A stretch of DNA of 64,000 nucleotides from Holophagaceae bacterium (GCA_016722505.1 JADKJH010000001.1:434001-498000); one strand, 5' to 3'; positions 36,961 to 45,140 are shown, counted from the first letter of the stretch. Numbers and translations are program-made. Notes: generated from the sequence alone by a model not told the origin.

Positions 36961-38169
36961 ATGCCTCAACCCTCCCCCGAAAGCGACCCGCGGGGAAAGC
37001 CTCCAAATGACGTTGGTGGCATTGGCGGGATGCAATCTGGTCCTTTCCAAGTGGAATTCCAGGAGAGGGCCGTCGGCTCAGGGCTGAACCCCCTTCCCAA
37101 CCCTAAAGATGGTCTGGAAAGCCAACGCCAGCTTTTATCGCATGTGCTGAGCCTCTCCTTCAACAGCCAATGCCTGATCCTCGAGGCCATGCCCAGTGCG
37201 GTGCTGGTGGTGACTCGGGATGGGTCCATCGCCTATTGCAACCAGCAAGCGGCGAAAGTCCTGGACCGAGACAAGCTTGAAGTGCTTGGAATGCCGCTCA
37301 CGCTGCTTTTCCCGCCCTTCCCCGGAGGATGGCCGCCAGAGGGAAACAATGAAGAACGGAAAATCGTGACGGTCCGGAGTCCGACGGGCGATTTGAAGCA
37401 CATCGGGTTTCATCTGTCGAAGGTAAGCGAGGATATCTTTTGCATCACCTTCCGGGACGTGACCACGGTGGAGGTGCTGCGCCAGGAGCGGGACCGGTTG
37501 CTACAGCTGGCGGCGGTGGGGGATATCCTTCCGGCCATGCTCCACGAGCTCAAGAACCCTCTCGCCTCCATCAATATGATGATCGAGCTGCTGGTGGAGG
37601 AGACGAGCGGGCCGCTCCAGGAACAGTTGCACGCGGTGCTCATGGAGGTCCGGCGCCTGGGACTCACCCTGGATGGCGTGGGACGGTTCCAGGCTGATCT
37701 ATGGGCGGGACGGCCAAACGCTATTGATCATGCGGTGCAGGACGCGTGTTCGATCCTGGAGCCCCAGGCGCGTAAAAAGGGCGTCGATCTCCGCTGCGAA
37801 GTGGCGGTGCTGCCGCTGCTGCCGATCTCCACTTCGGCCATCCGCGCGATCGTGTTCAACCTCGTCATGAATTCGATCCATGCCTGCGGCCCCCACGGGG
37901 TGATCACCCTGACCCTCTCGCTTCCGCCCGGATCAAATGTGCTCCAGCTCACAGTCTTTGATACGGGCACGGGCATGTCCGAGGATGTACTATCCCGTTG
38001 CCGCGAGCTTTTCTACTCCACCAAACCCCAAGGCTCAGGCATTGGGCTGGCGCTCTGCAGTAGGCTCGTGGAATCAACTGGCGGAAAACTTGAAATAACT
38101 TCCATGAAAGGGCGTGGCACCAGCGTCCAGATTGATATCCCCATCCGGGAACTGAAGAAAATCTCTTAG
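36961..38169 (+). CDS. PAS-domain histidine kinase, first gene of the Roadblock/ODP operon
   Basis: 402 residues, soluble. A Pro/Gly-rich head is followed by a PAS domain (about 68-170, ILEAMPSAVLVVTRDGSIAYCN), HisKA with His195 in MLHELKNPLASI, and HATPase with NLVMNSIHAC, DTGTGM and GSGIGLAL. All catalytic boxes are intact. The start is uncertain: ATG 36961 lacks a clear ribosome site, and ATG 37030 is an alternative that keeps all domains. The next gene begins 16 bp downstream, and the receiver protein encoded at 40533 is the obvious phosphate acceptor. It is the probable input of the whole module. Confidence 0.9.
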   Translation: MPQPSPESDPRGKPPNDVGGIGGMQSGPFQVEFQERAVGSGLNPLPNPKDGLESQRQLLSHVLSLSFNSQCLILEAMPSAVLVVTRDGSIAYCNQQAAKVLDRDKLEVLGMPLTLLFPPFPGGWPPEGNNEERKIVTVRSPTGDLKHIGFHLSKVSEDIFCITFRDVTTVEVLRQERDRLLQLAAVGDILPAMLHELKNPLASINMMIELLVEETSGPLQEQLHAVLMEVRRLGLTLDGVGRFQADLWAGRPNAIDHAVQDACSILEPQARKKGVDLRCEVAVLPLLPISTSAIRAIVFNLVMNSIHACGPHGVITLTLSLPPGSNVLQLTVFDTGTGMSEDVLSRCRELFYSTKPQGSGIGLALCSRLVESTGGKLEITSMKGRGTSVQIDIPIRELKKIS

Positions 38170-38185
38170 CACTCCAGGAGGCATT

Positions 38186-38551
38186 ATGTCGCGCACCGAC
38201 TCCCTGAACCAGATTCTCCGGACGCTCCAAGCGGAGACACCCGATATCGAAGCGAGCGCGCTCGTCTCTGAAGATGGGTTGATGATCGCCAGCGCCCTAC
38301 CCCAGCACATCGACGAGATGCGGGTGGCCGGCATGAGTTCGACCCTGCTTTCGCTCGGCACGCGGGTGTCGGCTGAATTGGCGCGGGGCAGCCTCGAGCA
38401 GGTGCTGATCCGCGGTGAAAATGGCTACGCGATCATGGTGGCCGCGGCCCAGGGGACCATGCTGATTGTGCTCACGACCCGCGAAGCGAAACTGGGGCTC
38501 ATCTTCCTCGATATGTCGAATGCTGTGAAAAATATCAAAAAAACCCTCTGA
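38186..38551 (+). CDS. Roadblock/LC7-domain protein, copy 1
   Basis: 121 residues, one Roadblock/LC7 domain (MglB-like): ASALVSEDGLMIASALP, MSSTLLSLGTRVSAEL, LEQVLIRGENGYAIMVAA, GTMLIVLTTREAKLGLIFLDM. In Myxococcus MglB such domains dimerise and act as GTPase-activating proteins for MglA; here no MglA-type GTPase is encoded nearby. AGGAGG precedes ATG. It differs from copy 2 at only four of 121 positions (6, 37, 42 and 69). It lies in a tight operon with 30-base spacers. It may serve as a dimeric scaffold for the ODP, receiver or ParA-type proteins (inference). Confidence 0.9.
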   Translation: MSRTDSLNQILRTLQAETPDIEASALVSEDGLMIASALPQHIDEMRVAGMSSTLLSLGTRVSAELARGSLEQVLIRGENGYAIMVAAAQGTMLIVLTTREAKLGLIFLDMSNAVKNIKKTL

Positions 38552-38582
38552 TCCATACGCACGCCAGGAGCAAGGAGAAAAA

Positions 38583-39344
38583 ATGCCTTCAACAATCCTT
38601 TTCAAGAATGATTCGCACAAAAATGTGTTGCTGGAGGATTTCTCCACCGGCGATCTAGCTGTGCAGGCCAACCAGCACGTCATCATCCATGGCAAGGGCG
38701 CGATGATCCTCGATCCAGGCGGCCACAAGGTCTTCAGCAAAGCGTTGACGGCCATGATGGCTGAGCTGGGAGGCGCCAAGCTGACAACAGTCTTCCTATC
38801 CCATCAGGACCCCGACATCGTCGCGGCTGTGAATGGCTGGCTGATGACCACCGATGCCATCGCCTACGCATCCAACCTCTGGCTTCGATTCATCCCGCAT
38901 TTCGGACTTGACCAGCTGGTGGCCCATCGGCTGCTTGGCATTCCCGACCAGGGCATGGTTCTGGACCTTGACGGGCTCAAGCTCCTGGTGCTGCCCGCCC
39001 ATTTCCTCCATTCGCCGGGCAACTTCCAAGTTTACGATCCGGTATCGAAGGTGCTGTACTCGGGCGACCTGGGAGCCTCCGTAGGCCAGGACTATATCGA
39101 GGTCCAAGACTTCGACGCGCACCTGAAATACATGGAGGGGTTCCACAAGCGGTACATGTCCGGCGGCCGCGCGCTTAAAAACTGGGCGAACATGGTCCGG
39201 CAGCTCGACATAGACATCATCGCTCCGCAGCACGGCGCCATTTTCCGTGGCAAGGAATTGACCACCCGGTTCATCGACTGGTGCAGCCAACTTGACGCCG
39301 GCATGGACCTTCTTGATGGAATTTACCGAGTGCCGACCGCCTAA
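38583..39344 (+). CDS. ODP-type di-iron metallo-beta-lactamase-fold protein, copy 1
   Basis: 253 residues. The fold resembles flavodiiron proteins without the flavodoxin domain, as in the oxygen-binding di-iron protein (ODP) of Treponema chemotaxis. Candidate ligands in order: H74-x-D76-x-D78 (LSHQDPDIV), H140 (LPAHFLH), D162 (YSGDLGAS) and H217 (APQHGAIF). The His that directly follows the Asp in many flavodiiron proteins is Ile79. The role of sensing oxygen, or another reactive gas, is family-based inference; hydrolase activity is unlikely. Forty bases cover spacer plus ribosome site between it and the Roadblock genes, so each Roadblock/ODP pair is a unit. By hand alignment 199 of 253 residues match copy 2. 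Confidence 0.85.
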   Translation: MPSTILFKNDSHKNVLLEDFSTGDLAVQANQHVIIHGKGAMILDPGGHKVFSKALTAMMAELGGAKLTTVFLSHQDPDIVAAVNGWLMTTDAIAYASNLWLRFIPHFGLDQLVAHRLLGIPDQGMVLDLDGLKLLVLPAHFLHSPGNFQVYDPVSKVLYSGDLGASVGQDYIEVQDFDAHLKYMEGFHKRYMSGGRALKNWANMVRQLDIDIIAPQHGAIFRGKELTTRFIDWCSQLDAGMDLLDGIYRVPTA

Positions 39345-39373
39345 CGCCCCAATTCAGCCCGATAGGAGCAGCC

Positions 39374-39739
39374 ATGTCACGAACCGACGACTTGAACCAG
39401 ATTCTCCGGACACTACAGGCGGAGACGCCCGATATCGAGGCGAGCGCGCTCGTCTCAGAAGATGGATTGATGATTGCCAGCGTCCTCCCCCAGCACGTCG
39501 ACGAGATGCGGGTGGCAGGCATGAGTTCGACCCTTCTCTCGCTCGGCACGCGTGTGTCGGCTGAACTAGCGCGGGGCAACCTGGAGCAGGTCCTGATCCG
39601 CGGCGAAAATGGCTACGCGATCATGGTGGCCGCGGCGCAGGGCACCATGCTGATCGTGCTCACGACCCGCGAGGCGAAGCTGGGCCTTATCTTCCTCGAC
39701 ATGTCGAATGCGGTGAAAAACATCAAGAAAACCCTCTAA
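39374..39739 (+). CDS. Roadblock/LC7-domain protein, copy 2
   Basis: 121 residues, identical to copy 1 except D6, V37, V42 and N69. The coding DNA is also strikingly similar, indicating recent duplication or gene conversion, whereas the adjacent ODP copies have diverged much more. AGGAG lies seven bases before ATG. The near identity means the two copies could form mixed dimers; the duplication may serve dosage rather than new specificity. Confidence 0.9.
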   Translation: MSRTDDLNQILRTLQAETPDIEASALVSEDGLMIASVLPQHVDEMRVAGMSSTLLSLGTRVSAELARGNLEQVLIRGENGYAIMVAAAQGTMLIVLTTREAKLGLIFLDMSNAVKNIKKTL

Positions 39740-39771
39740 TCCATGCATGCGCTAGGCAAAGGAGGAATGTC

Positions 39772-40533
39772 ATGTCATCCACCATTCTTTTCGAGAGCGG
39801 CTCCCACAAGAACGTACTGCTGGAAGACTTCCTGAAAGGCGAGGCGGCGGTGCAGGCCAACCAGCACCTGATCATCCATGGCAAGGGCGCGATGATCCTC
39901 GATCCTGGCGGGCACAAAGTCTACAGCAAGGCACTGTCCGCGACGATGGCCGAGATCGGCGGCGCCAAACTCACCCACCTGTTCCTGTCCCACGAAGATC
40001 CTGATATCGTCGCGGCGGTGAATGGATGGCTAATGACCACCGACGCGGTCGCGTACTCGTCGGATTTGTGGATGCGCTTCATACCTCACTTCGGGCTGGA
40101 CCGGCTGGTGGTCGACCGGCTGAAGGGCATTCCCGACCGGGGTATGTTCCTGGACCTCGACGGACTGAAATTGATGGTGCTGCCTGCGCATTTCCTCCAC
40201 TCGTCCGGGAACCACCAGATCTACGACCCGGAATCACGGATCCTTTACTCGGGAGATCTGGGCGCATCCGTAGGGCACGACTACATCGAGGTGCCCGATT
40301 TCGACGCGCATATCAAATACATGAAGGGATTCCATACCCGCTACATGTCGGCCGGACGGGCGGCGAGGAATTGGGCGAGGATGGTCCGGCAGCTCGACAT
40401 CGACATCATCGCCCCGCAGCACGGCGCCTTTTTCCGCGGCCGGGAGATGGTCGCGCGCTTCATCGACTGGTGCGACCAGCTCGAAGTGGGCGTGGACCTT
40501 CTCGATGACATTTACCAGCTACCGACCGCCTGA
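39772..40533 (+). CDS. ODP-type di-iron metallo-beta-lactamase-fold protein, copy 2
   Basis: 253 residues with the same ligand set as copy 1: H74-x-D76-x-D78 (LSHEDPDIV), H140, D162 and H217, with Ile79 again replacing the usual His. Differences from copy 1 (54 positions) are concentrated in surface segments, for example residues 21-25, 111-118, 224-228 and 245-250, while the metal site is invariant. That pattern suggests similar chemistry with different partners or affinity. GGAGG precedes the ATG. Its stop overlaps the start of the receiver gene (TGATG at 40531-40535), so the two are translationally coupled. Confidence 0.85.
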   Translation: MSSTILFESGSHKNVLLEDFLKGEAAVQANQHLIIHGKGAMILDPGGHKVYSKALSATMAEIGGAKLTHLFLSHEDPDIVAAVNGWLMTTDAVAYSSDLWMRFIPHFGLDRLVVDRLKGIPDRGMFLDLDGLKLMVLPAHFLHSSGNHQIYDPESRILYSGDLGASVGHDYIEVPDFDAHIKYMKGFHTRYMSAGRAARNWARMVRQLDIDIIAPQHGAFFRGREMVARFIDWCDQLEVGVDLLDDIYQLPTA

Positions 40534-41465
40534 TGACCCAGACCCTTGGATCCGTGTTCCGTGTGCTCGTCATCGAGGACGAAGCGCCACTGCGCGCTTC
40601 GGTCATCCGGGGCATTTCCAAACTCACAGGGGTCGAGGTGGTCGGCGCTGGCACCTTGCGGGAGGCGCTGGATGAAATCGACCGGACGCTACCGGACTTC
40701 ATTCTTTCCGACATCGACCTGCCCGACCGCTCAGGCCTGGAGTTGGTGGGCGAGTTGGGGTTGCGCTCCCAGCGGATTCCCATCGCTTTCGTTTCGGGTT
40801 ACGTCCGCGCCTACCGGTCGCAGATCCCGCAGCGCTCTGACATCGACGTGCTGGAGAAACCGGTCGGCATCGAGGATCTACGCAATCTAGTTCGCCAGCG
40901 GATCACGGCCAAGCACCCTATCGGAGGTCCCTTCTCCCTAGCCGACTACCTGCAGCTAGCCTGCATGGGGCGGCATTCGCTGACGCTTGAATTGAGGTCC
41001 GTCAGCGCCACGGGCCGGCTCCTCGTCAAGAATGGAAGCCCCTGGAGCGCGGCGGACGAGGAAGGCAAAGGGCTCGCGGCCTTCCGCAGGCTGCTGCGCG
41101 TGCCGGACGCCATCATCACCTGCACCTCCGTGATGGACGATGAAGTACCTCAGGATGTCGAAGGCAACCTTGAGCAATTGTTGATCGAGACAGCCATTGA
41201 TATCGACACGGGCGTGGACGCCCCCGGAGAAGCCCCCCTCCAAGACACCCCTTCCCATCCGGAGCCACCGCCCGCAGTTCCCCTTGAGGATGAGTTCTCA
41301 GTGTTGTGGGAGGATGGCGTGCGCGAATTGCTTGCAAAAGACTACGATGGCGCCTGGGACAAATTCACCGCGTGCCACACATTGCGTCCTGACGATAAAT
41401 CCGTGAACGCCAATCTCAGGCTGCTCGAGCAGATCCGCGCCCGGTATAAAACCGGGAGCATGTGA
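40533..41465 (+). CDS. Receiver-DUF4388-TPR response regulator
   Basis: 310 residues. The receiver domain (about 9-125) has the acidic pair E15-D16, phospho-Asp D60 (ILSDIDLP) and K109 (VLEKPVG). Residues about 131-225 resemble the PatA N-terminal/DUF4388 module (GRHSLTLELRS ... GRLLVKNGSPWSA). After a Pro-rich linker, a TPR-like helix pair (about 255-305, VRELLAKDYDGAWDKFTACHTLRPDDKSVN) ends the protein. DUF4388-receiver proteins occur with Roadblock/MglA systems in Myxococcus-like and cyanobacterial lineages. It is likely phosphorylated by the kinase that heads the operon, and signals by protein interaction, since no DNA-binding domain exists. Confidence 0.88.
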   Translation: MTQTLGSVFRVLVIEDEAPLRASVIRGISKLTGVEVVGAGTLREALDEIDRTLPDFILSDIDLPDRSGLELVGELGLRSQRIPIAFVSGYVRAYRSQIPQRSDIDVLEKPVGIEDLRNLVRQRITAKHPIGGPFSLADYLQLACMGRHSLTLELRSVSATGRLLVKNGSPWSAADEEGKGLAAFRRLLRVPDAIITCTSVMDDEVPQDVEGNLEQLLIETAIDIDTGVDAPGEAPLQDTPSHPEPPPAVPLEDEFSVLWEDGVRELLAKDYDGAWDKFTACHTLRPDDKSVNANLRLLEQIRARYKTGSM

Positions 41466-41471
41466 GGTCCT

Positions 41472-42287
41472 ATGGGAAATATCATCTCAATCGTCAGCCA
41501 AAAGGGCGGCGCGGGTAAGACGACCCTAGCCCTCAATCTCGCCACCGCGCTCGCAGAACAGCGCAAATCCGTATTGCTGGTGGATCTTGATCCCCAAGGC
41601 GGAATCGGCCTGTCATTGGCGCGTGGAGAGACTGCGTTCGAAGGCATGACCGAGGTGCTGAGCGGGAAGCTCGCGGCCTCCGACGCGATAGTGCGAACCA
41701 AGCTTGAGTTCCTGTCGTTGCTCCCCAGGGGCAGGCTCGACCCTGTTGATGCGGCCTTGTTCGAGGAGTCAATCCACCAGGCGGGGTGGCTGGAATCCGT
41801 CCTTTGGCCGCTCGCCAAGCAATTCGACCTGCTGATCCTTGATACGCCCTCGGGACTCGGGCTCCCCGCGCGGGCGGCCTTGGCTGTTTCCGATTTCGTC
41901 CTGGTGCCGGCGCAAGCCGAGCCCCTCGCCCTTCGTTCCATCAACCAGGTGCTTCGTGTCATCGAGCATGTGGCCGCGAATGAAAATCCGAGATTGAAGT
42001 TTTTAGGCATCGTCATCTCACAGCTGGATTTGCGCAAGAATGCCTCGCGCGGTGTGGCCGAAGAGCTGTGGGGTGGTTTTTCCGGCGTCCTCGAATCGAC
42101 CATTCCGCGCACGGACATCATCCAAACCGCCAGCCAGCGGGGATTGCCACTGTCTTTCCTAGGCGGCGCCCAATCCCCCGAAGCGCGCCGGTTTGACATG
42201 CTCGCGATCGAGGTATCAAGCCTCATCGCCAAACTCCAGGGAGATACCGATGGCCAATCCCAGCAAGCCGAACGCCAACTGCTCTGA
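41472..42287 (+). CDS. ParA/MinD-type ATPase
   Basis: 271 residues. The deviant Walker A KGGAGKTTLALNLA, A' VLLVDLDPQGG and Walker B FDLLILDTPSG define a ParA-family ATPase. No ParB gene or parS-like site is visible, and it is not next to an origin, so chromosome segregation is unlikely; orphan ParA proteins often position chemosensory or other complexes. Its 3' end overlaps the start of the following gene by 38 bases. The C-terminal tail (LQGDTDGQSQQAERQLL) is polar and perhaps not membrane-targeting. In this operon it is the only nucleotide switch, taking the place MglA has in Roadblock systems (inference). Confidence 0.88.
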   Translation: MGNIISIVSQKGGAGKTTLALNLATALAEQRKSVLLVDLDPQGGIGLSLARGETAFEGMTEVLSGKLAASDAIVRTKLEFLSLLPRGRLDPVDAALFEESIHQAGWLESVLWPLAKQFDLLILDTPSGLGLPARAALAVSDFVLVPAQAEPLALRSINQVLRVIEHVAANENPRLKFLGIVISQLDLRKNASRGVAEELWGGFSGVLESTIPRTDIIQTASQRGLPLSFLGGAQSPEARRFDMLAIEVSSLIAKLQGDTDGQSQQAERQLL

Positions 42288-42867
42288 TGATCTTGCCGCG
42301 GCGTGCGGCCTGAGCAACAGGCTGAGCGGCGGGAAGCAGCCCTCGGACACTCCACCAGCCGAGCCCTTGCGGTATACCCGCCTTCTCCGGCCAGCAGCGC
42401 CGGCCTCCCCAGCAGCGCATGCTTCCAATGCGCCGTCCGCCGTGTCTAAACCAGAGTCGTCGCGGACCATCAATCCAATGCCCAGCGCCGGGTTCGGAGC
42501 TGTGGCCTGGAACAATTTCCTGGCGGAGTGCGCCTTGGAATCACACGCGGAAATGGCTCTCCTGATGGATCCGAGCGGCCTGATCGTGGGAGGACGTGGC
42601 GCGTTGCCGCAGGACGAGATGCAGGGTGTGGGCGCAAGGCTCATGATGGCCTTCGAGCAGGCTGATTCCATGGACGAGAACGGGGCTAGCCCCGCGATCG
42701 CGCTTGATCTGTCCAGAGGGGTGATGTATGGCTTCCGGTTAGCGGAAAGTGATGGCGGCCGCTTCACATTGGGGATTTTCGTCCCAGGGCCGCCAGCCCT
42801 GGACACCCAACAGAAATTGAGCCTAGTCCTGGAGCGATTCTGCGCACCCAGCAACATCGCCATATAA
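42250..42867 (+). CDS. Roadblock-like protein with Pro/Ala-rich N-terminal extension
   Basis: 205 residues from ATG 42250 (GGGAG six bases upstream), overlapping the ParA gene. The first 90 residues are Pro/Ala/Ser-rich and probably disordered. The last 110 resemble a Roadblock domain: FLAECALESHAEMALLMDPSGLIVGG, GVGARLMMAFEQAD, and the strand pattern MYGFRLAESDGGRFTLGIFVPG. It is divergent from the two identical Roadblock proteins, so the identification rests on the strand/helix order and should be checked. It is the last gene of the operon. Confidence 0.65.
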   Translation: MANPSKPNANCSDDLAAACGLSNRLSGGKQPSDTPPAEPLRYTRLLRPAAPASPAAHASNAPSAVSKPESSRTINPMPSAGFGAVAWNNFLAECALESHAEMALLMDPSGLIVGGRGALPQDEMQGVGARLMMAFEQADSMDENGASPAIALDLSRGVMYGFRLAESDGGRFTLGIFVPGPPALDTQQKLSLVLERFCAPSNIAI

Positions 42868-42947
42868 CCGGACACGGGGGTCGGCGCATCAGAACAGCGA
42901 AAGCCTCAACCGCCCCTCACGGAATTGCTGTGGCTTTCGACTTCCCA

Positions 42948-42977
42948 AAAAAAGGGGGATGTCGGCCATCCCCCCTT
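42948..42977 (-). terminator. Rho-independent terminator downstream of ssb
   Basis: Read on the minus strand: GGGGGATG, loop GCCGA, CATCCCCC, then seven or more T. The perfect eight-base stem with a U tract lies 25 bases after the ssb stop. It may also limit readthrough from the convergent Roadblock/ODP operon, although the U tract favours minus-strand transcription. Confidence 0.85.
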
Positions 42978-43002
42978 CGTAAAGCCACATGAATAGGGCA
43001 AA

Positions 43003-43503
43003 TCAGAACGGGATATCGTCGTCGTAGCCACTGGAAGGTGGGGCTGGCGGCATGTCATCGAAATCCTGGCCACCACCGGAATGGCTGCCCATGCCAGCGC
43101 CGCCGCCTGCATTCGATCCACCGGAGCCAGCCCGGCTGTAGCCCCCTTCACGCTGGCCGCCGCCTTCATCCATGCGGCCCAGCATCACGAAATGGTCGCA
43201 ACGGATTTCGGTCATGTACTTCTTCACTCCGGCCTGATCCGTGTATTCGCGATACTGGATGCGGCCTTCTACCAGAATCTGCTTGCCCTTGCGAAGGTAT
43301 TTCTCTGCGATCTCCGCCTGCTTCCCCCAAACAACCACATTGTGCCATTCGGTTTTACTCTGTTTTTCTCCCTGGGGATTCTTCCAGGTTTCGGTGGTGG
43401 CCACGGAGAACCGCGCCACTGGCTGGCCTGAAGGTGTCACCTTCAGTTCTGGATCCTTCCCGAGGTTCCCGATGAGCATGACTTTGTTCAAAGATCCGGA
43501 CAT
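43003..43503 (-). CDS. ssb: Single-stranded DNA-binding protein
   Basis: 166 residues from ATG 43503, preceded by AGGAGG at ideal spacing. The OB fold (NKVMLIGNLGKDPELKVTPSG, VARFSVATTETW, TEWHNVVVWGKQAEIAEKYLRKGKQILVEGRI) is followed by a Gly/Ser-rich linker and the acidic tip DDDIPF, which recruits replication and repair partners. It binds single-stranded DNA as a tetramer. A strong terminator follows. The gene is monocistronic here. Confidence 0.96.
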   Translation of the reverse strand: MSGSLNKVMLIGNLGKDPELKVTPSGQPVARFSVATTETWKNPQGEKQSKTEWHNVVVWGKQAEIAEKYLRKGKQILVEGRIQYREYTDQAGVKKYMTEIRCDHFVMLGRMDEGGGQREGGYSRAGSGGSNAGGGAGMGSHSGGGQDFDDMPPAPPSSGYDDDIPF

Positions 43504-43575
43504 GTTTCCTCCTAGGCGGAGCTCTCCGCCGTTCAAACCCAGTTCTCAGGAAATCTGAGGGGGTGTAGGGTGCTA

Positions 43576-44355
43576 ATGATCCTCTTAGGAGTAAATGTGT
43601 CAAGCATCCTCATAACTTGCCGAAACAAGCAGCTGGCCACGCGGAATTATGTGCCGGCCATTCACGTGGCGGGATGGCATAAGCCCATCCATCTGGTTGC
43701 CCCCGGCGATCCGGCGCCGAACCTTGATGGCGTGGCCGGACTGCTGCTTTCAGGTGGTGGCGATGTGAACCCGAAATACTGGGACGAAGACGTGCACCCC
43801 AAAGCGCAGTTGGATGATGAACGGGACGCCATGGAATTGACGCTCATCCGGGCGGCATGGGAAAAGGGCATCCCGATTCTCGGCATTTGCAGAGGCGAGC
43901 AGATCCTCAATGTGGCGCTGGGCGGTTCCATGGTGCAGGACATCCCGGATCATTTCGGGTGTGATCCCTCCACGCATCAGCACGGCACACCGGACACTCC
44001 AGAAGTGCGCCACAACGTGTCCGTCACGCACAATTCCAGGCTGTTCCAGCTCCTTGGGGCCGCCTCTGTCCCTGTGAACAGCCGGCACCACCAGGCCGTG
44101 AAAGACCTGGCTCCGGATCTACGGGCTGTCGCCTTCCACCCTCAAACCCTCAAGGACGGCAAACCCCTGGTGGAAGGGATCGAAGCCAAGGACATGGACC
44201 GCTGGGCTATCGGCGTGCAATGGCATCCCGAAAACCTTATGGAGCTAGGCAATGCCGCGGGTTCCGCAGCCCGAGGACTCTTTCACGGATTCGTTGCCGC
44301 GGTGCAGGACTACTCGTACACAGCGGCAGACAAGTCGGCGAGCGTGCAGGTGTGA
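43576..44355 (+). CDS. Class I glutamine amidotransferase, gamma-glutamyl-GABA hydrolase (PuuD-like)
   Basis: 259 residues from ATG 43576. The triad is visible: nucleophile Cys in GICRGEQILNVALGG, and His-Pro-Glu in WAIGVQWHPENL. The pattern LLLSGGGDVNPKYW near residue 60 and SRHHQAVKDLAP are typical of the C26 peptidase group, which hydrolyses gamma-glutamyl-GABA in putrescine breakdown. The arginase-family enzyme at 18.6 kb could feed such a pathway, but the two are not linked. The stop overlaps the next start (GTGA at 44352-44355). Confidence 0.85.
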   Translation: MILLGVNVSSILITCRNKQLATRNYVPAIHVAGWHKPIHLVAPGDPAPNLDGVAGLLLSGGGDVNPKYWDEDVHPKAQLDDERDAMELTLIRAAWEKGIPILGICRGEQILNVALGGSMVQDIPDHFGCDPSTHQHGTPDTPEVRHNVSVTHNSRLFQLLGAASVPVNSRHHQAVKDLAPDLRAVAFHPQTLKDGKPLVEGIEAKDMDRWAIGVQWHPENLMELGNAAGSAARGLFHGFVAAVQDYSYTAADKSASVQV

Positions 44356-45140
44356 GCGAAACCATCAGCTTTGAAATCCGGGATCGCATCGGCATTCTCA
44401 CACTCAACCGCCCGGAAAGGTTGAACGCACTCGTTCCAGAAATGGCCGAGGGCTTCATGGAAGCCCTGGCGAAGTCCGCCGGGCCTGGCGTGAAGGCACT
44501 ACTGGTGCGGGGGAGCGGACGCGCATTCTGCGCGGGCGGAGACATCGGCTGGATGCTTCAGGGACTGGAAGAAGGCCGCATCGAAGAGATGAAAACCCTG
44601 CTCACTTTGGGTGCGAAGGTTTCCCATGGCCTCAAGACCTTGCCCAAGCCGGTCATCGCGGTGGTTCAAGGCCCGGCGGCAGGCGCGGGCATGAGCCTGG
44701 CGCTCAGCGCCGACATCCGCATCGCCACTCCGGAGGCGCAGTTTTCAATGGCCTTTGTTAAGATCGGACTGCACCCCGATTGGGGTGGAAGCGTGATGCT
44801 CAACATGCTCGTGAATCCTGCCCAAGCCCTGGAATTGATGCTCACCGGGGAAGCAATTGATGCGAAGCGCGCTTATGATCTCGGCCTGGTGAACCAGATC
44901 GTGGATGCAGAGGTGCTCGATGATGTTTTGAAATTTCTTTGCGCCCGCATGGCTCATGGTCCCAGTGAAGCCTTCGCGCGCATCAAGCAGAGCACGCTAA
45001 GGAACGCGGGCCACACCCCTGAAAGCCTGCTGGCCCTGCTGGAGGAGGAAGGCCGGCAGATGGCCGCGACCATGCAAAGCCCGGATGCGCGGGAAGGGTT
45101 GATGGCCTTCATGGAAAAGCGGGCGCCTAGGTTCGCATGA
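44352..45140 (+). CDS. Enoyl-CoA hydratase/isomerase family protein
   Basis: 262 residues from GTG 44352, which overlaps the preceding stop. Crotonase-fold marks: LTLNRPERLNALV, the oxyanion-hole region GRAFCAGGDIGWM, and VQGPAAGAGMSLALSADIRIATPEAQFSMAFVKIGLHPDWGGS. The second catalytic Glu of hydratases appears as Asp in HPDWG, an isomerase-like variation also seen in PaaG-type members. The substrate is unknown. It is coupled to the GATase upstream and to the channel-like gene downstream. Confidence 0.87.
   Translation: MSETISFEIRDRIGILTLNRPERLNALVPEMAEGFMEALAKSAGPGVKALLVRGSGRAFCAGGDIGWMLQGLEEGRIEEMKTLLTLGAKVSHGLKTLPKPVIAVVQGPAAGAGMSLALSADIRIATPEAQFSMAFVKIGLHPDWGGSVMLNMLVNPAQALELMLTGEAIDAKRAYDLGLVNQIVDAEVLDDVLKFLCARMAHGPSEAFARIKQSTLRNAGHTPESLLALLEEEGRQMAATMQSPDAREGLMAFMEKRAPRFA

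Noticed and set aside
41472..42287. ParA gene as a chromosome partition locus
   Set aside because: No ParB gene, parS-like sites or origin-linked genes are nearby; it sits within the Roadblock/ODP operon.
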